Source: Diplocarpon mali
Taxonomy: Eukaryota; Ascomycota; Leotiomycetes; Helotiales; Drepanopezizaceae
Length of the DNA: 64,000 nucleotides
Reading direction: 5' to 3'
NCBI GenBank assembly: GCA_024741835.1
Contig: JAENRP010000143.1
Location: 1 to 64,000, forward strand
Every line of letters begins with the position of its first letter. The first letter of the stretch is position 1. Made by a program: the position numbers and the translations under genes. Shown piece by piece: positions 22,701 through 34,175 of this stretch. The notes under the pieces are model-generated. The model was not told the DNA's origin, ran no database searches, and saw only the letters and a program-made list of their open reading frames with translations.

Positions 22701-25700
22701 AGGGCTAGATCCAGAGCGCTCAATGCCAATTGTTCAGCCAAGTATAATCCGCTCTTTGAATAGTGTGCTCTCAAGCAGAGTGTCAGCACTGTCTCAGACA
22801 ACACTGTCCCAGTCAACACTGTCCCAGCCAACACTGTCCCAGCCAACACTATCCGAGCAAATCATCACGGAATCTTTGGAAAGTGGCTTGCCAGTTGTTA
22901 CCTCGTCGCAGCAAGGCGGATCTAATCTGCTTACATCTACGCAAAACAGCGCGAGATCCCAATCCGCTACACGCAGCAGCACACAATCGTTCGAAAGCAT
23001 TGTGCCGACTACAGTTGTTTCTTCTATTAATTCAGGCAGTGGTCTGCCGTCCTTGAGCCTGCCGTCCTTGAGCCTGCCGAGTGTCCCGCTCATTCCTGGA
23101 CAGACTGCGAGCATGATCTCTTCTCGTTTAGCGCCCGAATCTTCGCTGGCAAAATCTGTACTCTCAAGCCAAACAGCATCATCACAAACCTCTTCTCAGA
23201 TTGCCTCTAGCTCGCAGCTATCTCTGAGCTGGCCGATTGTACCCGAACAGAGTGCAGTCCGAACACTGCTGCCGTCCCCGGACCTCCTTTCGGCATCAAG
23301 CCGCTTGTCTGAGAAGTCCAGCACCGGATCATCATCCTTGGGTTTGCCGACAATCTCTATTTCGCATTCGACACCAGGTGACTCGCCAGATCAGTCGAGC
23401 TTCAGCTTTCCATCCTTAAGCCTGGTGATAGTTTCAGTTGTTCCCAGTCGAAGCGCAAGCAGTATAGTAGCGCCATCTCAGAGCTCGCTTCCTAGCGTTG
23501 GAGTACCATCCCCAAGCCTACAGACAGTTTCACTCGTTCCTAGCGAAATCGCCAGCGAAACAATTACGCCATCTCTAAGCTCTCTTCCTAGCCTTGGATT
23601 ACCATCCCCAAGCCTACAGACAGTTTCACTCGTTCCTAGCGAAATTGCCAGCGAAACAATTACGCCATCTCTAAGCTCTCTTCCTAGCCTTGGATTACCA
23701 TCCCCAAGCTTACAGACAGTTTCACTCGTTCCTAGCGAAATTGCTAGCGAAACAATTATACTGTCTCTAAGCTCTCTTCCTAGTATTGGATTACTATCCT
23801 CAAGCTTGCAAACAGCTTCACTCATTCCTAGCGAAATTGCTAGCGAAATTGCTAGCGAAACAGTTATGCCATTTCTAAGCTCTCTTCCTAGCGTTGGATT
23901 ACTATCCTCAAGCTTACAAACAGCTTCACTCATTCCTAGCGAAATTGCTAGCGAAATTGCTAGCGAAACAGTTATGCCATTTCTAAGCTCTCTTCCTAGC
24001 ATTGGATTACTATCCTCAAGCTTACAAACAGCTTCACTCATTCCTAGCGAAATTGCTAGCGAAATTGCTAGCGAAACAGTTATGCCATCTCTAAGCTCTC
24101 TTCCTAGCATTGGATTACTATCCTCAAGCTTACAGACAGCTTCACTCATTCCTAGCGAAATTGCTAGCGAAATTGCTAGCAAAACAGTTATGCCATTTCT
24201 AAGCTCTCTTCCTAGTATTGGATTACTATCCTCAAGCTTACAGACAGCTTCACTCATTCCTAGCGAAATTGCTAGCGAAATTGCTAGCGAAACAGTTATG
24301 CCATCTCTAAGCTCTCTTCCTAGCCTTGGATTACCATCCCCAAGCCTACAGACAGCTTCACTCGTTCCTAGCATTGCTGGCGAAACAATTGTGCCATCCC
24401 TGAGCTCTCTTCCTATTGGATTACCATCCCTAAGCCTACAGACAGCTTCACTCGTTCCTAGCATTGCCGGCGAAACAATTATAACATCTCTAAGCTCTCT
24501 TCCTAGCCTTGGATTACCATCCCCAAGCCTACAGACAGCTTCACTCGTTCCTAGCATTGCCGGCGAAACGATTATACCATCTCTAAGCTCTCTTCCTAGC
24601 CTTGGATTACCATCCCCAAGCCTACAGACAGCTTCACTCGTTCCTAGCATTGCCAGCGAAACAATTATAACATCTCTAAGCTCTCTTCCTAGTCTTGGAT
24701 TACCATCCCCAAGCCTACAGACAGCTTCACTCGTTCCTAGCATTGTCGGCGAAACAATTATACCACCTCTAAGCTCTCTTCCTGGCATTGGATTACCATC
24801 CTCAAACCTGCCGACAAGTTCTGTAGCTCAAGTACAAAGTGCAAGCCTCTCAATCACGCTGCCTATGGCCAAGGGCACGGCCAGCCCTGACCTGACCGTC
24901 CCGGCATCTGGAACAAAGAACACCGGATTGCCACCTTCCAACAGTGCTGGGCAGTGCAGACCGATAGGATCTCCCAAGTATCCATACGGCTCAAGATACA
25001 ACCCTCAGCCACCTCGTCCAGGAAGTGGAAAGCCACATGAATATTCCCCGCCTCACCACTGTACCGGCAATAGAAATGGACAGCAAGCTCCGCACCAAAG
25101 TCATCCGTCTGAACACGATGGGGACGATCAATTACCAGAAAATACAGGACGTTTCAACTTCCATGACGGTCAGCTCTTCGACCCGATCGAATCTTCTGGA
25201 CCACGGGGCGAAGAGCAAGCTCGAGATATCAATTCGGCAATACCGAGTCAGATCCAACGGGCCCTGGTAGACAACCAGATAGACTTCTATGATCCTGGAC
25301 ATGGGCCTTTCTACTATGTCAACACAGACACAGATCAAAAGGGATCGGATGGCAATCGTACCATCATCGAGGTGGCGAGATCTTGTGATTGTTATGTGAG
25401 TGCAGAGGATAATGAGCTTCACTTCCTGTCTTTTGACCAGGATGACACAACGGACCCATCAATGTTCAACGATGAGACGCGAATTCCGTCCGCTATCGGA
25501 TATACTCCAGTCCCTGGCGACACGTTCGAATCCATCGCAGAGCATTTCGGAACTGATCTGGCCACGTTAATGGCTTCGAATCCGACAATCACGAACCCAG
25601 AGGTACTGAAAATTGGGAAACAAATCAACGTACCAGCTCAAACCTATGTCGTTCAAGATGGAGATACAATGTACACGTTGGCGAAGATGTACGACGTGCC

Positions 25701-26223
25701 ACTTTCCACAATTGAGGACCTCAATAAAGACAACGCCGATCCCACAAATATATTCGCTGGTCAAGTCTTGAAAGTCCCAACCCGAAAAGTCTCGGACCCG
25801 TTCGCATATTCCATCAAACTAGGTGATACACTGTTGAGTATCGCACAGGAATACGGCCAGACAATTTCTTCTATCATAACAGCGAACCCCCATATCATGA
25901 ATCCTGATGTCATATATCCAGGCCAGGTGGTTAACATACCAGTCTACATGCCCATTCAAGGACAAGTCGGCTTCGACAATAGATGTCCCACCAAGGAGCT
26001 CGAGAACAAGCGACCTGCACCTTTGACCGGAGCCAAATTTGCCATGGCCAGACCACAGCCAAGAGTGAGCACGACCACGATTGAAGTCGGACCCACCAAT
26101 TCTCCAATTGTCGCCGAAGTTCCAGCATCACTATCCAAGCCCAGCGAGAAACGTGGGTTTGCATCCTTTGCCGGTAGGTCCATCCCCTCGTCATCATTCC
26201 TTACCCGAACATTCGGCACATAG
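19740..26223 (+). CDS. Giant secreted Ser-rich repeat protein with three C-terminal LysM domains
   Basis: About 2,120 residues in three main exons: 19740 to about 21731, about 21781 to 22109, and 22179-26223. The first junction could instead be 21733/21777; both keep the frame. MHFSRGVHVAVAACAFGATA is a signal peptide. Residues up to about 1600 are Ser/Thr/Pro-rich and mucin-like, including a stalk of about 14 tandem 31-36-residue repeats. After a His/Pro-rich linker and a Cys-containing region come three LysM modules (25501-25635, 25642-25779, 25804-25947) with the usual GDT..IA...N.........G..I.VP pattern. LysM binds chitin or related N-acetylglucosamine glycans, so I infer a cell-wall or extracellular chitin-binding role. 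In-frame introns may remain undetected: a 48-nt candidate at 20875-20922 has a CTGAC branch and a TTAG acceptor. A 3' intron starting at the GTAGGT near 26174 would change the last residues. Confidence 0.85.
23476..24822 (+). repeat. Tandem repeat array coding the Ser/Leu/Pro stalk of the LysM protein
   Basis: About 14 in-frame units share the core SLSSLPSLGLPSPSLQT. They fall into three consecutive length classes: 32 residues (96 nt, ending SEIASETI.P), then 36 residues (108 nt, with a duplicated EIAS), then 31 residues (93 nt, ending SIAGETI.P). One unit in the last class lacks a Ser. The units are nearly identical at DNA level, which also opens a 436-codon antisense frame. Confidence 0.95.
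25501..25947 (+). other. Three LysM modules
   Basis: Module 1 begins GYTPVPGDTFESIAEHFGTD, module 2 TYVVQDGDTMYTLAKMYDVP and module 3 AYSIKLGDTLLSIAQEYGQT. Each ends with the family's hydrophobic-VP strand (INVP, LKVP, VNIP). Spacers are 2-8 residues, so the three probably pack as one carbohydrate-binding unit. Confidence 0.93.
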
Positions 26224-28173
26224 AGCTGAAAACATTGAACAGGAAAGCGAAAGATGCCTAGGCTAGGATACTTGACCGCCTGAAACAGCATTGGCATTTT
26301 GATTTTGGAAATGGTAAGTCTCGCCTAGCCGCTTGATTGATAGTTCCGCTGATTATGCCAGCGACATCTGGCAACAGAGTTGCCCCAGAGCCTCGCCGTC
26401 TAGGCCCAGAAAGATTTTAGTGCAACAAAAGGTTTTGCTTTCTTGGGTTTCATGAGCATGTGTCGGTGGTACATATTATAGTGTCTGTTGAGTAGTGAGG
26501 AGTATCTGGTTCAGAGAGGCGTACCATAGCACAAAAACATGATAACGCAACCGAATCCTTCAAAATACACTCCATATCTCCTAAATGCTGTCGATCGACA
26601 TTGTCGTCGAAAAGGCTCCGTGCTTGATCGGGCTTTCGCTTCCCCATACCTCTCTGTCGTGCCTCTTTGCTTGCATGTAAATTGCGGTTTTGCTGGGAAG
26701 CCTTGAAAACCATGTGCTTCCATGTTGGTGCCACACCTGGTGGTGAATCTTGTCCCGGCTTCCCAGGACATAGCCCGGCGAACCGGTCGGGGAGACCTGT
26801 TCGACATAGCTACGACATGGAAACCGGGCTGGGAACCGGCAAGCCCCGGGCAACAAGCTCACCGCGCGGCCAAGTATCAGGTAGCGCGACGAGAGCGTAG
26901 AGGTAGATAACCGACGGAGACCATCACAGGAGAGGGGAGCGGGGAACGACGTGCTCTTTTCCTGTCTCCTCTGTCGTGGCGGCGATATAGAGGGAGGGCG
27001 TGGCCTTCTCAAAGTCACGTATAGTGCCAGCCCGGCACAAGCGGCGTGGAGCCGGGACCGTGGCGAGATGGATGCATGCTCGATGTCGAGAGGAGCTCGC
27101 AGTCACATTGCAGCTCTTGCTGGGCACCGAGCGAGCAACGATGCAGAGCCGGCATCTCGAACCCTTCGGCGCGGAGCCCGCGTTGTTGCTGGGCGAGGGG
27201 AGGCTGGGGATCTCCATCGATCCAGGGCGCCGTGACTTGGGACGAGAACAGTTTCCGCACAGTACCCAGAGTGGAGTCCCGTGCAGAGAGCGTTGGGTAA
27301 GCCTGCTAGCACTTGCTCGCCCATGCAAGTAACGGAGGATAGAGGGCGCGTTGGCAACCGAGTATATTACTTCGAGGCCGTCGAGAAGAGAGCTTGAGGT
27401 TCAGATTAGCCCATGGAAAGGCGGTCCGTGACCGCAACCATGAATAGAGGCCGGGCAGAGAGCAGCGAGAGGATCGATCATCTGGGGGAGAAAAAGGGGG
27501 AGGGAGAAGGGAGATAATAACAACCCAGGAACGTCACCTATCCAGCAAGGCATCTGGAAGATTTCTGATCGCTTCTTATAAACAATCGGCCTTGACCCGT
27601 CTCCTGGTCGCATTACGACCCGTCTCACCAGGTGCAGCTCGAGAGCGTCTGACAGCCACGTAGAAATCGGATTGCTCGAACACGCCGTTTGGCTCTGCGA
27701 GATCGCGTTCTGTTGGGCAGCCTCGGAATCAAAACATCGATACTCTCGGCCGTCGAACCATTCGTCCAAACCCTCCGTGATTCCTCCGCCTGCCGCTGAG
27801 AAACAAGGTAGCTTCGGAAGCAGGGTTAGAATACTACATGCGGCCACTGGTTTCCAGCTCCACGAAACGAAACCTCACAGGCCATGAGCCGAGCACAGTT
27901 CACCCGGAAATTTCATGACAGCGGGGTGGGCGCTGCTTGCTTGTTTTCTTCCATTGGCTAGGTAGAAAATCATACATAGTATCACGACTGAATTCCAGTC
28001 AAATTCGATGTGACAACAGGGTAGGAACACCAAGACATACTTCGCTCATACGAGCACACTGTCTGCTAATCAGGACGGCAAATGTCGTCTCCGAGGCCAG
28101 ACCAGGGCCGAGTGCAAAAGCCATGCGTCTTTCCTCTCTGGCAAAGACCCCCAGTGGACGCCGCGTCCTGAAC
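26224..28173. other. Intergenic, no gene supported
   Basis: Nearly 2 kb between the LysM gene and the 3' end of NOT3/5. Frames of up to about 148 codons exist on the minus strand (27401-27847 and 26581-27018) but lack domains or consistent splice joins. A TTTATAAG element reads on the minus strand near 27575, so a small unrecognised gene is possible, but I cannot support one. Confidence 0.45.
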
Positions 28174-30529
28174 TCATACATCGTCCTCCAAGAACTTGTA
28201 AGCAAACTTGAAGTCTGCTTTTCTTCGGTTCATCCTGCGAACAGCAATTAGCAACGAGGCCGGCAGGTCTGTGAGAATGATATAAAACAAAAGAAGGGGT
28301 CTAAGGCAAGCAAAGACGACCACTAGGAAGCGCCACGGCTTTGCAGGTCTGGCCACAGGGCGGAAACCGGTATGAATGCGCCAGTGTTGCCCAACCAAGA
28401 ACGAGCAGATGCCCTGTGCGGCCAGAAAGTTTTGCAAGTCTCTGCACGGGTCTTTGCCGCGGGAGGATCAAGGGAACAGTCCGATGATGAATCAAAATAT
28501 ACTGGAATCAGAGACCTACCACGTGCTCTCGTAGTCGAAGAAACGGTATGTTCCTTGCTCAAACTCCTCGGTAATTGTCTTAGGCTCCTCGTGTCTCTGG
28601 AACCAGGTTTGGTATTGCTTGTGGAATCGCCAGCTTTGATCTTTCAAGGCCTTGGCAGCAAGATACTGCTGATGGGTCTCTTGCTTGTAGTAGAACACAT
28701 AGAAGAGCGTATCGGGGTCGATCCGGGAGTATAGCCGGGCATCATCAAAGCAAGGGTTCATCTCTTGAGGATAGTAAGCAGGCGTCCTGACTGGATTCCT
28801 TGGCTTGTAATTCCTAGGCGGCAATCCATCAAGCGTGTCCGGGCAGCTGGTAAGAGATGCTGTTAGCATTCTTTGGGATGATTGCGATTGCGGAGCGGTA
28901 TTCCGCCGAAGAGTTCCGTCGAATGACTGCAGTAGATCTTCGAGCCCTGACGGTAAGTGGAAGATGGATTCATTGCGGTCATCCGAACGGCTACGTTTCG
29001 CACCATTCGTGGCACCGTTGACTTGGCAAGGCACAGCTAAGTCAATATCAGCGAGAAGAAGCAAGAAAGGAACAGGGACAAAAATCACCTTTTGGTTTTT
29101 CGGTCGCTGGCAGTATGGCCGCAGCCTTGCCGCCAGGAGACCCTCTCGAAGGACCAGGCCTGACACCGTCTGGCTGTTCCGAAACATGCCGCGCTGTGCT
29201 AGGGGGGATACTCGAGGCACTTAGTGCTGGCGATTTCGTTTGCGAACTTCCTGGGGTATCGGAGACGTGCGAACTTGCGGGAACACTGGATCTCGTCACA
29301 GGCGTCTGGTGTAAGCTTGCTGGTTGAGAATATACTGGAGTGGGAGATGCAGTAACGCTTGGTCTTCGATGCGAGGGTAATGTTGGGTGGCCAGACGAGG
29401 TATGTGGCGGAGGGAGTGATTCAGGAGGCGGAGGTAATGGTGCGATACCCATCTTATCACTCGCTGCCGCCGCCGCCGCCGCCGAAGCATACTTTAATGT
29501 CTCCCCTGGAGCTCTCGTTGGAACTGCCGCGGGCTTCATGTGGCTATTCGCGCCATTGGAATTGCTCGCTAATGGCGTGTGTAGAGCTGCTAGGGACGGG
29601 AGAGGACTCTTGAGCTGAGTCGAAGGTCTTCGAGCCGCAGCGACAGGAGGCTCCGGTGCAGCCTTTAGTTTCCCAGGAAGACTATTGGGTCGGACCTCGA
29701 GCTCTGGGGTGTCATCCTGCACCGACTGTGTATCTTGTGAAGAGACCCGGTCATTATCATTATTCATGCCGTAGTTGTCCTCGTCCTCCTGCAAATTGAG
29801 ATCATCGTACATCGTTTCGTCCTCCATGTAGTCCTCGCTCATACCGTCTGTAACGTAGTATCTTATGCTCTCCTCCAGATCATTGACTTGTTCGGTCTCC
29901 ACCCCGCCGTTTTCTAACGACCGCTTTATCAGCTCCAATTTCCCCTGATGCCATCTATGTCGTTCTGTTAACCTCTCAATCTCAGCCATCCGATCGGCCT
30001 TGGAAGAGTGGTTTTTCCCTTTCCTCATAGTTGCCTGTATCGATTCCCCCTCGGCCTCCAAGGTTTCTATTTGGCGCTCCAGATCGTCCACGGCTGTACT
30101 TAGGAAATCACAGGCTTCCGACTTGGCCCGCTCCTTCGGATCCAACTTTGCAGCAGCGGATAAGCCTTCTTTCGAATACGCCTTTGTCTTCATTGCCTTC
30201 TCGACTGCCTTGAAGTTCTCCATCTTCTGTACTGCCGTTAGCCCGTTCCATGGCGAGACTCGTCAAGCACATACGGTCTCGATCAATTTGCGCTTGTCTA
30301 GTAGAGGACCTTTGTCCTTGATATCATTGCCGGCGGCCCATGTCTTGATCTGGTCCCGAAGCCTCTGGAGCTTCTTAATCTCGCGTTTGAGATTGTCTTC
30401 CAGCTTGTCTTTCTGGGCGGCATTCCCAGATTGTTCGATCTTCTCGTATATCGTGTCGAACTCTATCACCCCCTCATCGACCTTCTTAAAGCATTTGTCG
30501 ATCTCTTGCTGGAGCTTCCGGGCCGCCAT
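28174..30529 (-). CDS. NOT3: CCR4-NOT complex subunit Not3/Not5
   Basis: This is a scaffold subunit of the deadenylase complex that controls mRNA decay and transcription. Exons 30275-30529, 29089-30226, 28520-29036 and 28174-28234 give 656 residues; introns are 48, 52 and 285 nt. The N-terminus ([20 protein letters not shown]) begins the helical Not3 domain, about residues 1-230. A long Ser/Pro/Ala linker contains a polyalanine run coded by GCC repeats near 29464-29484. The C-terminal NOT2/3/5 box follows ([20 protein letters not shown] and [10 protein letters not shown]), about residues 520-650. The last exon supplies only 20 residues ([19 protein letters not shown] end). The start was chosen at the Met that matches the family, not at frame codons further upstream. 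Confidence 0.95.
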
Positions 30530-31115
30530 ACTGTGTGAGAGAGGAGCGCAATGTGTGCTGGTGGTGCAATGCGTGGTACTTGCAGTCGTGTCCAAGGATC
30601 TAGCTTCGATGGCAGACTTTGTGACCCCATGCGCGGTTCAAGGAACGATTCGGCGCGCGCCTCTAGAAGTGAGAGGCGTGGAATAGAATGTTTCGCGATA
30701 GGATTGTTTGCGCGGTGGAGTGGTGGGCACGGCTGGTGAGTTGGAGTGATTGAGGTTGAGAACTGGGGATGTCTCCTGGCTGGTAGGTTTGGGACGGATC
30801 GAATCGTCGAAGTGGGTCTGGGCGGCCAGGACCTGCAGCCTTCAAATCCTGGGGAAAGTGTCAAGACTCCTTTCTGCCAGCTTTTTCTTCGACATGGATA
30901 TTGGAGTTAATTCACACATCCTCTCGAGCGATGTTTGAACTGTTCTAAGTTGGTTGGTTATACTTTCTGTCATCTCATACTACACCACTGAGACATGTTG
31001 CAGTCGATCTATCTGCATACTTTCCCGAAGCTCACCACGGCACTTGGCTGTAACGAGCTGTTTTCTGCTTGAAAATTTCACCTATTTGCCACAGCTGTCT
31101 GGATCTTCTCTCACG
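30530..31115. other. Divergent promoter region between NOT3/5 and DTD1
   Basis: A 586-bp spacer between two start codons facing away from each other. It should hold both promoters and 5' UTRs. No separate gene is supported. Confidence 0.55.
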
Positions 31116-31834
31116 ATGAAAGGCAAACAACATCCCGTCCTAGCCGTACTGTTTATCACTGATTCCCAAAGCTATTCTCCAACGAGTGCTGTCAGCCTCA
31201 GTCACAGTTGATAAGCAACTAGTGTCTTCAATAGGAAAAGGAATACTAGTCTTCGCGGCGGTAGCTCCAGGTGATACGGAGAAGGATGCCGATGCTCTCG
31301 CTGCAAAGGTTCTGAAGATGCGGTTATGGGATGACGATGCCGGCGGTAGAGTAGGCAATGCTCTCTCCTACCGATTGATATCAAGCTCTAATTACTCCAC
31401 AGTGGAAACAGAGCGTTCAAGACATCAGCGGGGAAGTTCTTTGCGGTACGGGGGTCTTGATTTACAGAGAAAACTCATACTCATCATTGCCTAGTCTCAC
31501 AATTCACCCTCCTCGCTTCTACTAAAAAGGGGTCGAAACCGGACTTCCATGGTGCTTTGGGTGGGGAGCGAGCCAAGGAGCTGTATCAACTCTTCTTTTC
31601 CAAGGTTCAGCAGGGCTACAGCCCAGAAATGGTAAAGAATGGAGTGTTCCAGGCTATGATGGTAGGTAGCGGTACCTCGAATTTGCTTCTCCGAACGCTG
31701 AGAATATCCAGGAAGTTGCGTTGGTGAATGATGGTCCGGTAAGTGAGCTTTCTCACTTATTCTGAGATATCAGACTTTGACGTGATTTTGAGGTCACTCT
31801 GGAAATTTCTGTCGAACCCAGCGGGCCCAAGTGA
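31116..31834 (+). CDS. DTD1: D-aminoacyl-tRNA deacylase (DTD)
   Basis: It hydrolyses D-amino acids from mischarged tRNAs as a proofreading step. Six exons (31116-31122, 31172-31350, 31403-31445, 31495-31661, 31712-31738, 31793-31834) give 154 residues, the usual size for this family. The joined start reads MKAILQRVLSASVTVDKQLV. The two active-site signatures are present: SQFTLLAS and NDGPVT, the latter carrying the cross-subunit Gly-Pro motif. Exon 1 is only 7 nt (ATGAAAG) and its intron starts with GC rather than GT (GCAAAC..AAAG). Exon 5 is 27 nt. No GT donor at that position restores the conserved N-terminus, so I keep the GC-AG model, but exon 1 is the least certain part. Confidence 0.88.
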
Positions 31835-32029
31835 ATGCAAACTGTGCTATCAAATCTCCGAGACAATGTATCAACGAGACATGTGTGCCTAGTCTCTACA
31901 GCCGGTTTCGTAGAGGTGCGATGCTCTATTTCCAAAATCCTTGTCAGCGATACATATATATCCTGGTTGGTGCTCCCATCTATGCTATGCTTGGTCCATG
32001 GTAATAATTACATACCTTCCACTCGAGAG
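31835..32029. other. Short intergenic region after DTD1
   Basis: About 200 bp between the DTD1 stop and the first recognisable remnant of the neighbouring pseudogene. It lies at the 3' ends of both loci. Nothing else was seen. Confidence 0.4.
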
Positions 32030-33970
32030 CAGAGCTTTTGATTCGAGACTTTGCCTTTCCAATCTAGATCCATGGCCTCCTGGAGACTTTCCACACTCAA
32101 AAGTACCCATACCTGTGGCTTCTGTGGAGTCAGATCTCCATCCTAGATGCATCGACCAATCTTATCGTGCATTTTCTTCGACAAGGCATGGAATTCGGAA
32201 TGCGTTTTTACAATTTCAGTTCATGAAAAACAGGCCGAAAGTCGTGACTGTTATTGGCAGATATTCTTGCCGGCTAGTGGTAGGCTTCCTCGTGCACGTG
32301 CGGCTTCAGGAAAGCCGCGAAAACCAGCACATCAGTCACTCTGATATTGGAAGAAATTTGTTTGTGTAGGCTTTCCCAGGCGTCACGGTGAAAATGATGC
32401 CAACCTGCTTACTCTCCATTGTATTTGCATATATTGTCCAAGAGGTATCGCTCCCAATGCGATCAAAGCCATGTGCGAGATCAGGGACAGCTTCTGCAAT
32501 CTTTTGGACTGCCTTAGTGCCGTTGTAATCGAAGACATGCTCTACTACATTTTTCTTGACGGTGTCAAAGCTGCGAGGGCTGCACGTTGTTCCAACGTCG
32601 ACTCTGTAAATTCTGGCGATCTGGATGGTGTACGCTCTCAAAGTCGCTTCGTATCTCACAACAAAACTTGCATGTAATCAACAGGCGAGCAAACTCACAA
32701 GCTACCACCTCAGATTAGGCGAGGTGTTCCGGAGCTGTCATTTCGAGCTATACTAAGATAGTTTCTAGAAAATAGTGTTTGTGGCCAGCGGCACTGTAGA
32801 GGCAGATGCGACATCGAGCAGAGGGGATCTTGAAAGCAAAGCTTTCTTCCGCGACGTAATATGTTATTGCGCCGTGAGGGGCCTGAAGCTTTGAGGACCG
32901 GCTTTTTTAATCAGCCGCTGAAGTGGCCAAGGAGCAACCCTTTCTAAGGAACCCAGATATATAGCTAGATTCAAAGAGACAAGCTTCTGCTCACTACTAG
33001 GAGAAACCCCTATTTATTCAAGCACGACATATGTGCTACTAGTATCAGCGCAAGCTCAATTTCAAAGTTCATGTCTGCATATGCGAATGATTAGGCTCCT
33101 AGTCCCTTGATTTTTCTTGATAGCTCCATGTTTAAACGCTACAAGTATGCTAGTAATCGTAAGGGGTTCTCACCTCTCTATATCAAAGCAGCGACTTTAC
33201 CACCGACCTTCAACTGTTCTACTGCTGACCTGGCCTCTATGACGGCGCCGGCGAAATCGCATCCCAGCAAAGCTCTACCGCCAAATGTATTGCGATCGAG
33301 AGACTGCACTGCACTTACTCGGCAGAAAATGAACAAGAAAAGGAGAAAAATACCCATCTCCTTCCCTGGCACTCAAAGATTAAAGTTGCGAAACTTCTGT
33401 CGGATTGAGTGAGGCGTTCAAATCCCACACCAGTACTTGAGTTCTTTCAAGCTTGGGCAAGGGAATGTCTTGACCAGCTTGCTATGGCGTTGCACGATTG
33501 CCGCACGAGATACCCAGGTCTTGAAAGTGTTAGCCCTGAAATCGACAGAAATGGTTGCTGGGATGTCTACGCACAAGAGATTTTGCTCCAAAGATATACT
33601 CACAACAGATATGGGAAATTCCGATGCGCGGTATTGAACCATGGCGAGCAATAGGTCTTGATCAGCGCGGCAGGACGACAAGCTCGTAGCAGCCGCGAGG
33701 TGTCAAAACATGTAAGCGAGTATTGCTCTTGGAGGTACCCAGGCTCAGTTACAACAGCTTTACGATTGTAAACTTCGAAAAACAGGCCCTGCGGAGTTCC
33801 AGCTCTCGTCGTATCGCTCGCTGCATGATACATATGCCTTCGGAGCCTGATTCGCCTGAAACATGTCCATAATCGGCACGCCAGCACGTGTGAATAGGTT
33901 CGCCTGTTGTTGATTTGAGCAAAGAAGTTGCAAGTAGAAATCCGTCTTCAGCAAACACGTACTGATACAT
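32030..33970 (-). pseudogene. Decayed medium-chain dehydrogenase/reductase (zinc-type alcohol dehydrogenase / enoyl reductase family)
   Basis: On the minus strand, family blocks occur in correct order but in different frames with stops between them. These are QYRASEFPIS (about 33640), LGCDFAGAVIEARSAVEQLK (about 33210-33290), VAEESFAFKIP (about 32860), ASASTVPLATNTIF (about 32820, shifted frame) and TCSPRSFDTVKKNVVEHVFD (about 32540-32610). GFDRIGSDTSW (about 32470) and LQEAMDLDWKGKVSNQK (about 32040-32100) follow. These correspond to the GroES-like domain, the Rossmann fold and the C-terminal strand of MDR enzymes. Several frame changes and stops, such as TAG right after GGKVAALI, cannot all be explained by introns. 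I therefore call a pseudogene. It lies between DTD1 and the Cyp40 gene and faces away from the latter. Confidence 0.75.
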
Positions 33971-34071
33971 GGACTTCGTGCTCGTCCAAATAGCTACCTA
34001 CCTTCATGTACAACGTCCACCATTCACGTGACGGCCATCAACTGCCGGCTAAACGATTCTCCATGTCCGTC

Positions 34072-34084
34072 GAACTTGCTAGAA
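34072..34084. promoter_or_regulatory. Possible imperfect heat-shock element upstream of the Cyp40 gene
   Basis: GAActTGCtaGAA has two perfect GAA blocks in heat-shock-element spacing, with the middle TTC block degenerate (TGC). It is about 100 bp upstream of the Cyp40 start. In yeast, CPR6 is heat-inducible, so the site is plausible but weak. Confidence 0.2.
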
Positions 34085-34175
34085 GACGAGGCTGAGCTTA
34101 CATTTATGAGCACTTGGGCCGAGATAAAATCCTCAACCCACTGTCATTGCAGCAAACTCATTGTACTGAGCCAAA

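Noticed and set aside
23478..24788. 436-codon antisense frame across the LysM repeats
   Set aside because: It exists only because the sense-strand repeat units are near-identical and free of antisense stops. The sense strand continues into signal peptide and LysM domains.
27401..27847. 148-codon minus-strand frame with a nearby TATA-like site
   Set aside because: The TATA-like element lies inside the frame rather than upstream, and no splice model gives a recognisable protein.
33410..33435. Possible tRNA B-box (GTTCAAATCC)
   Set aside because: The flanks do not form a T-arm stem and no A-box or acceptor pairing is found upstream.
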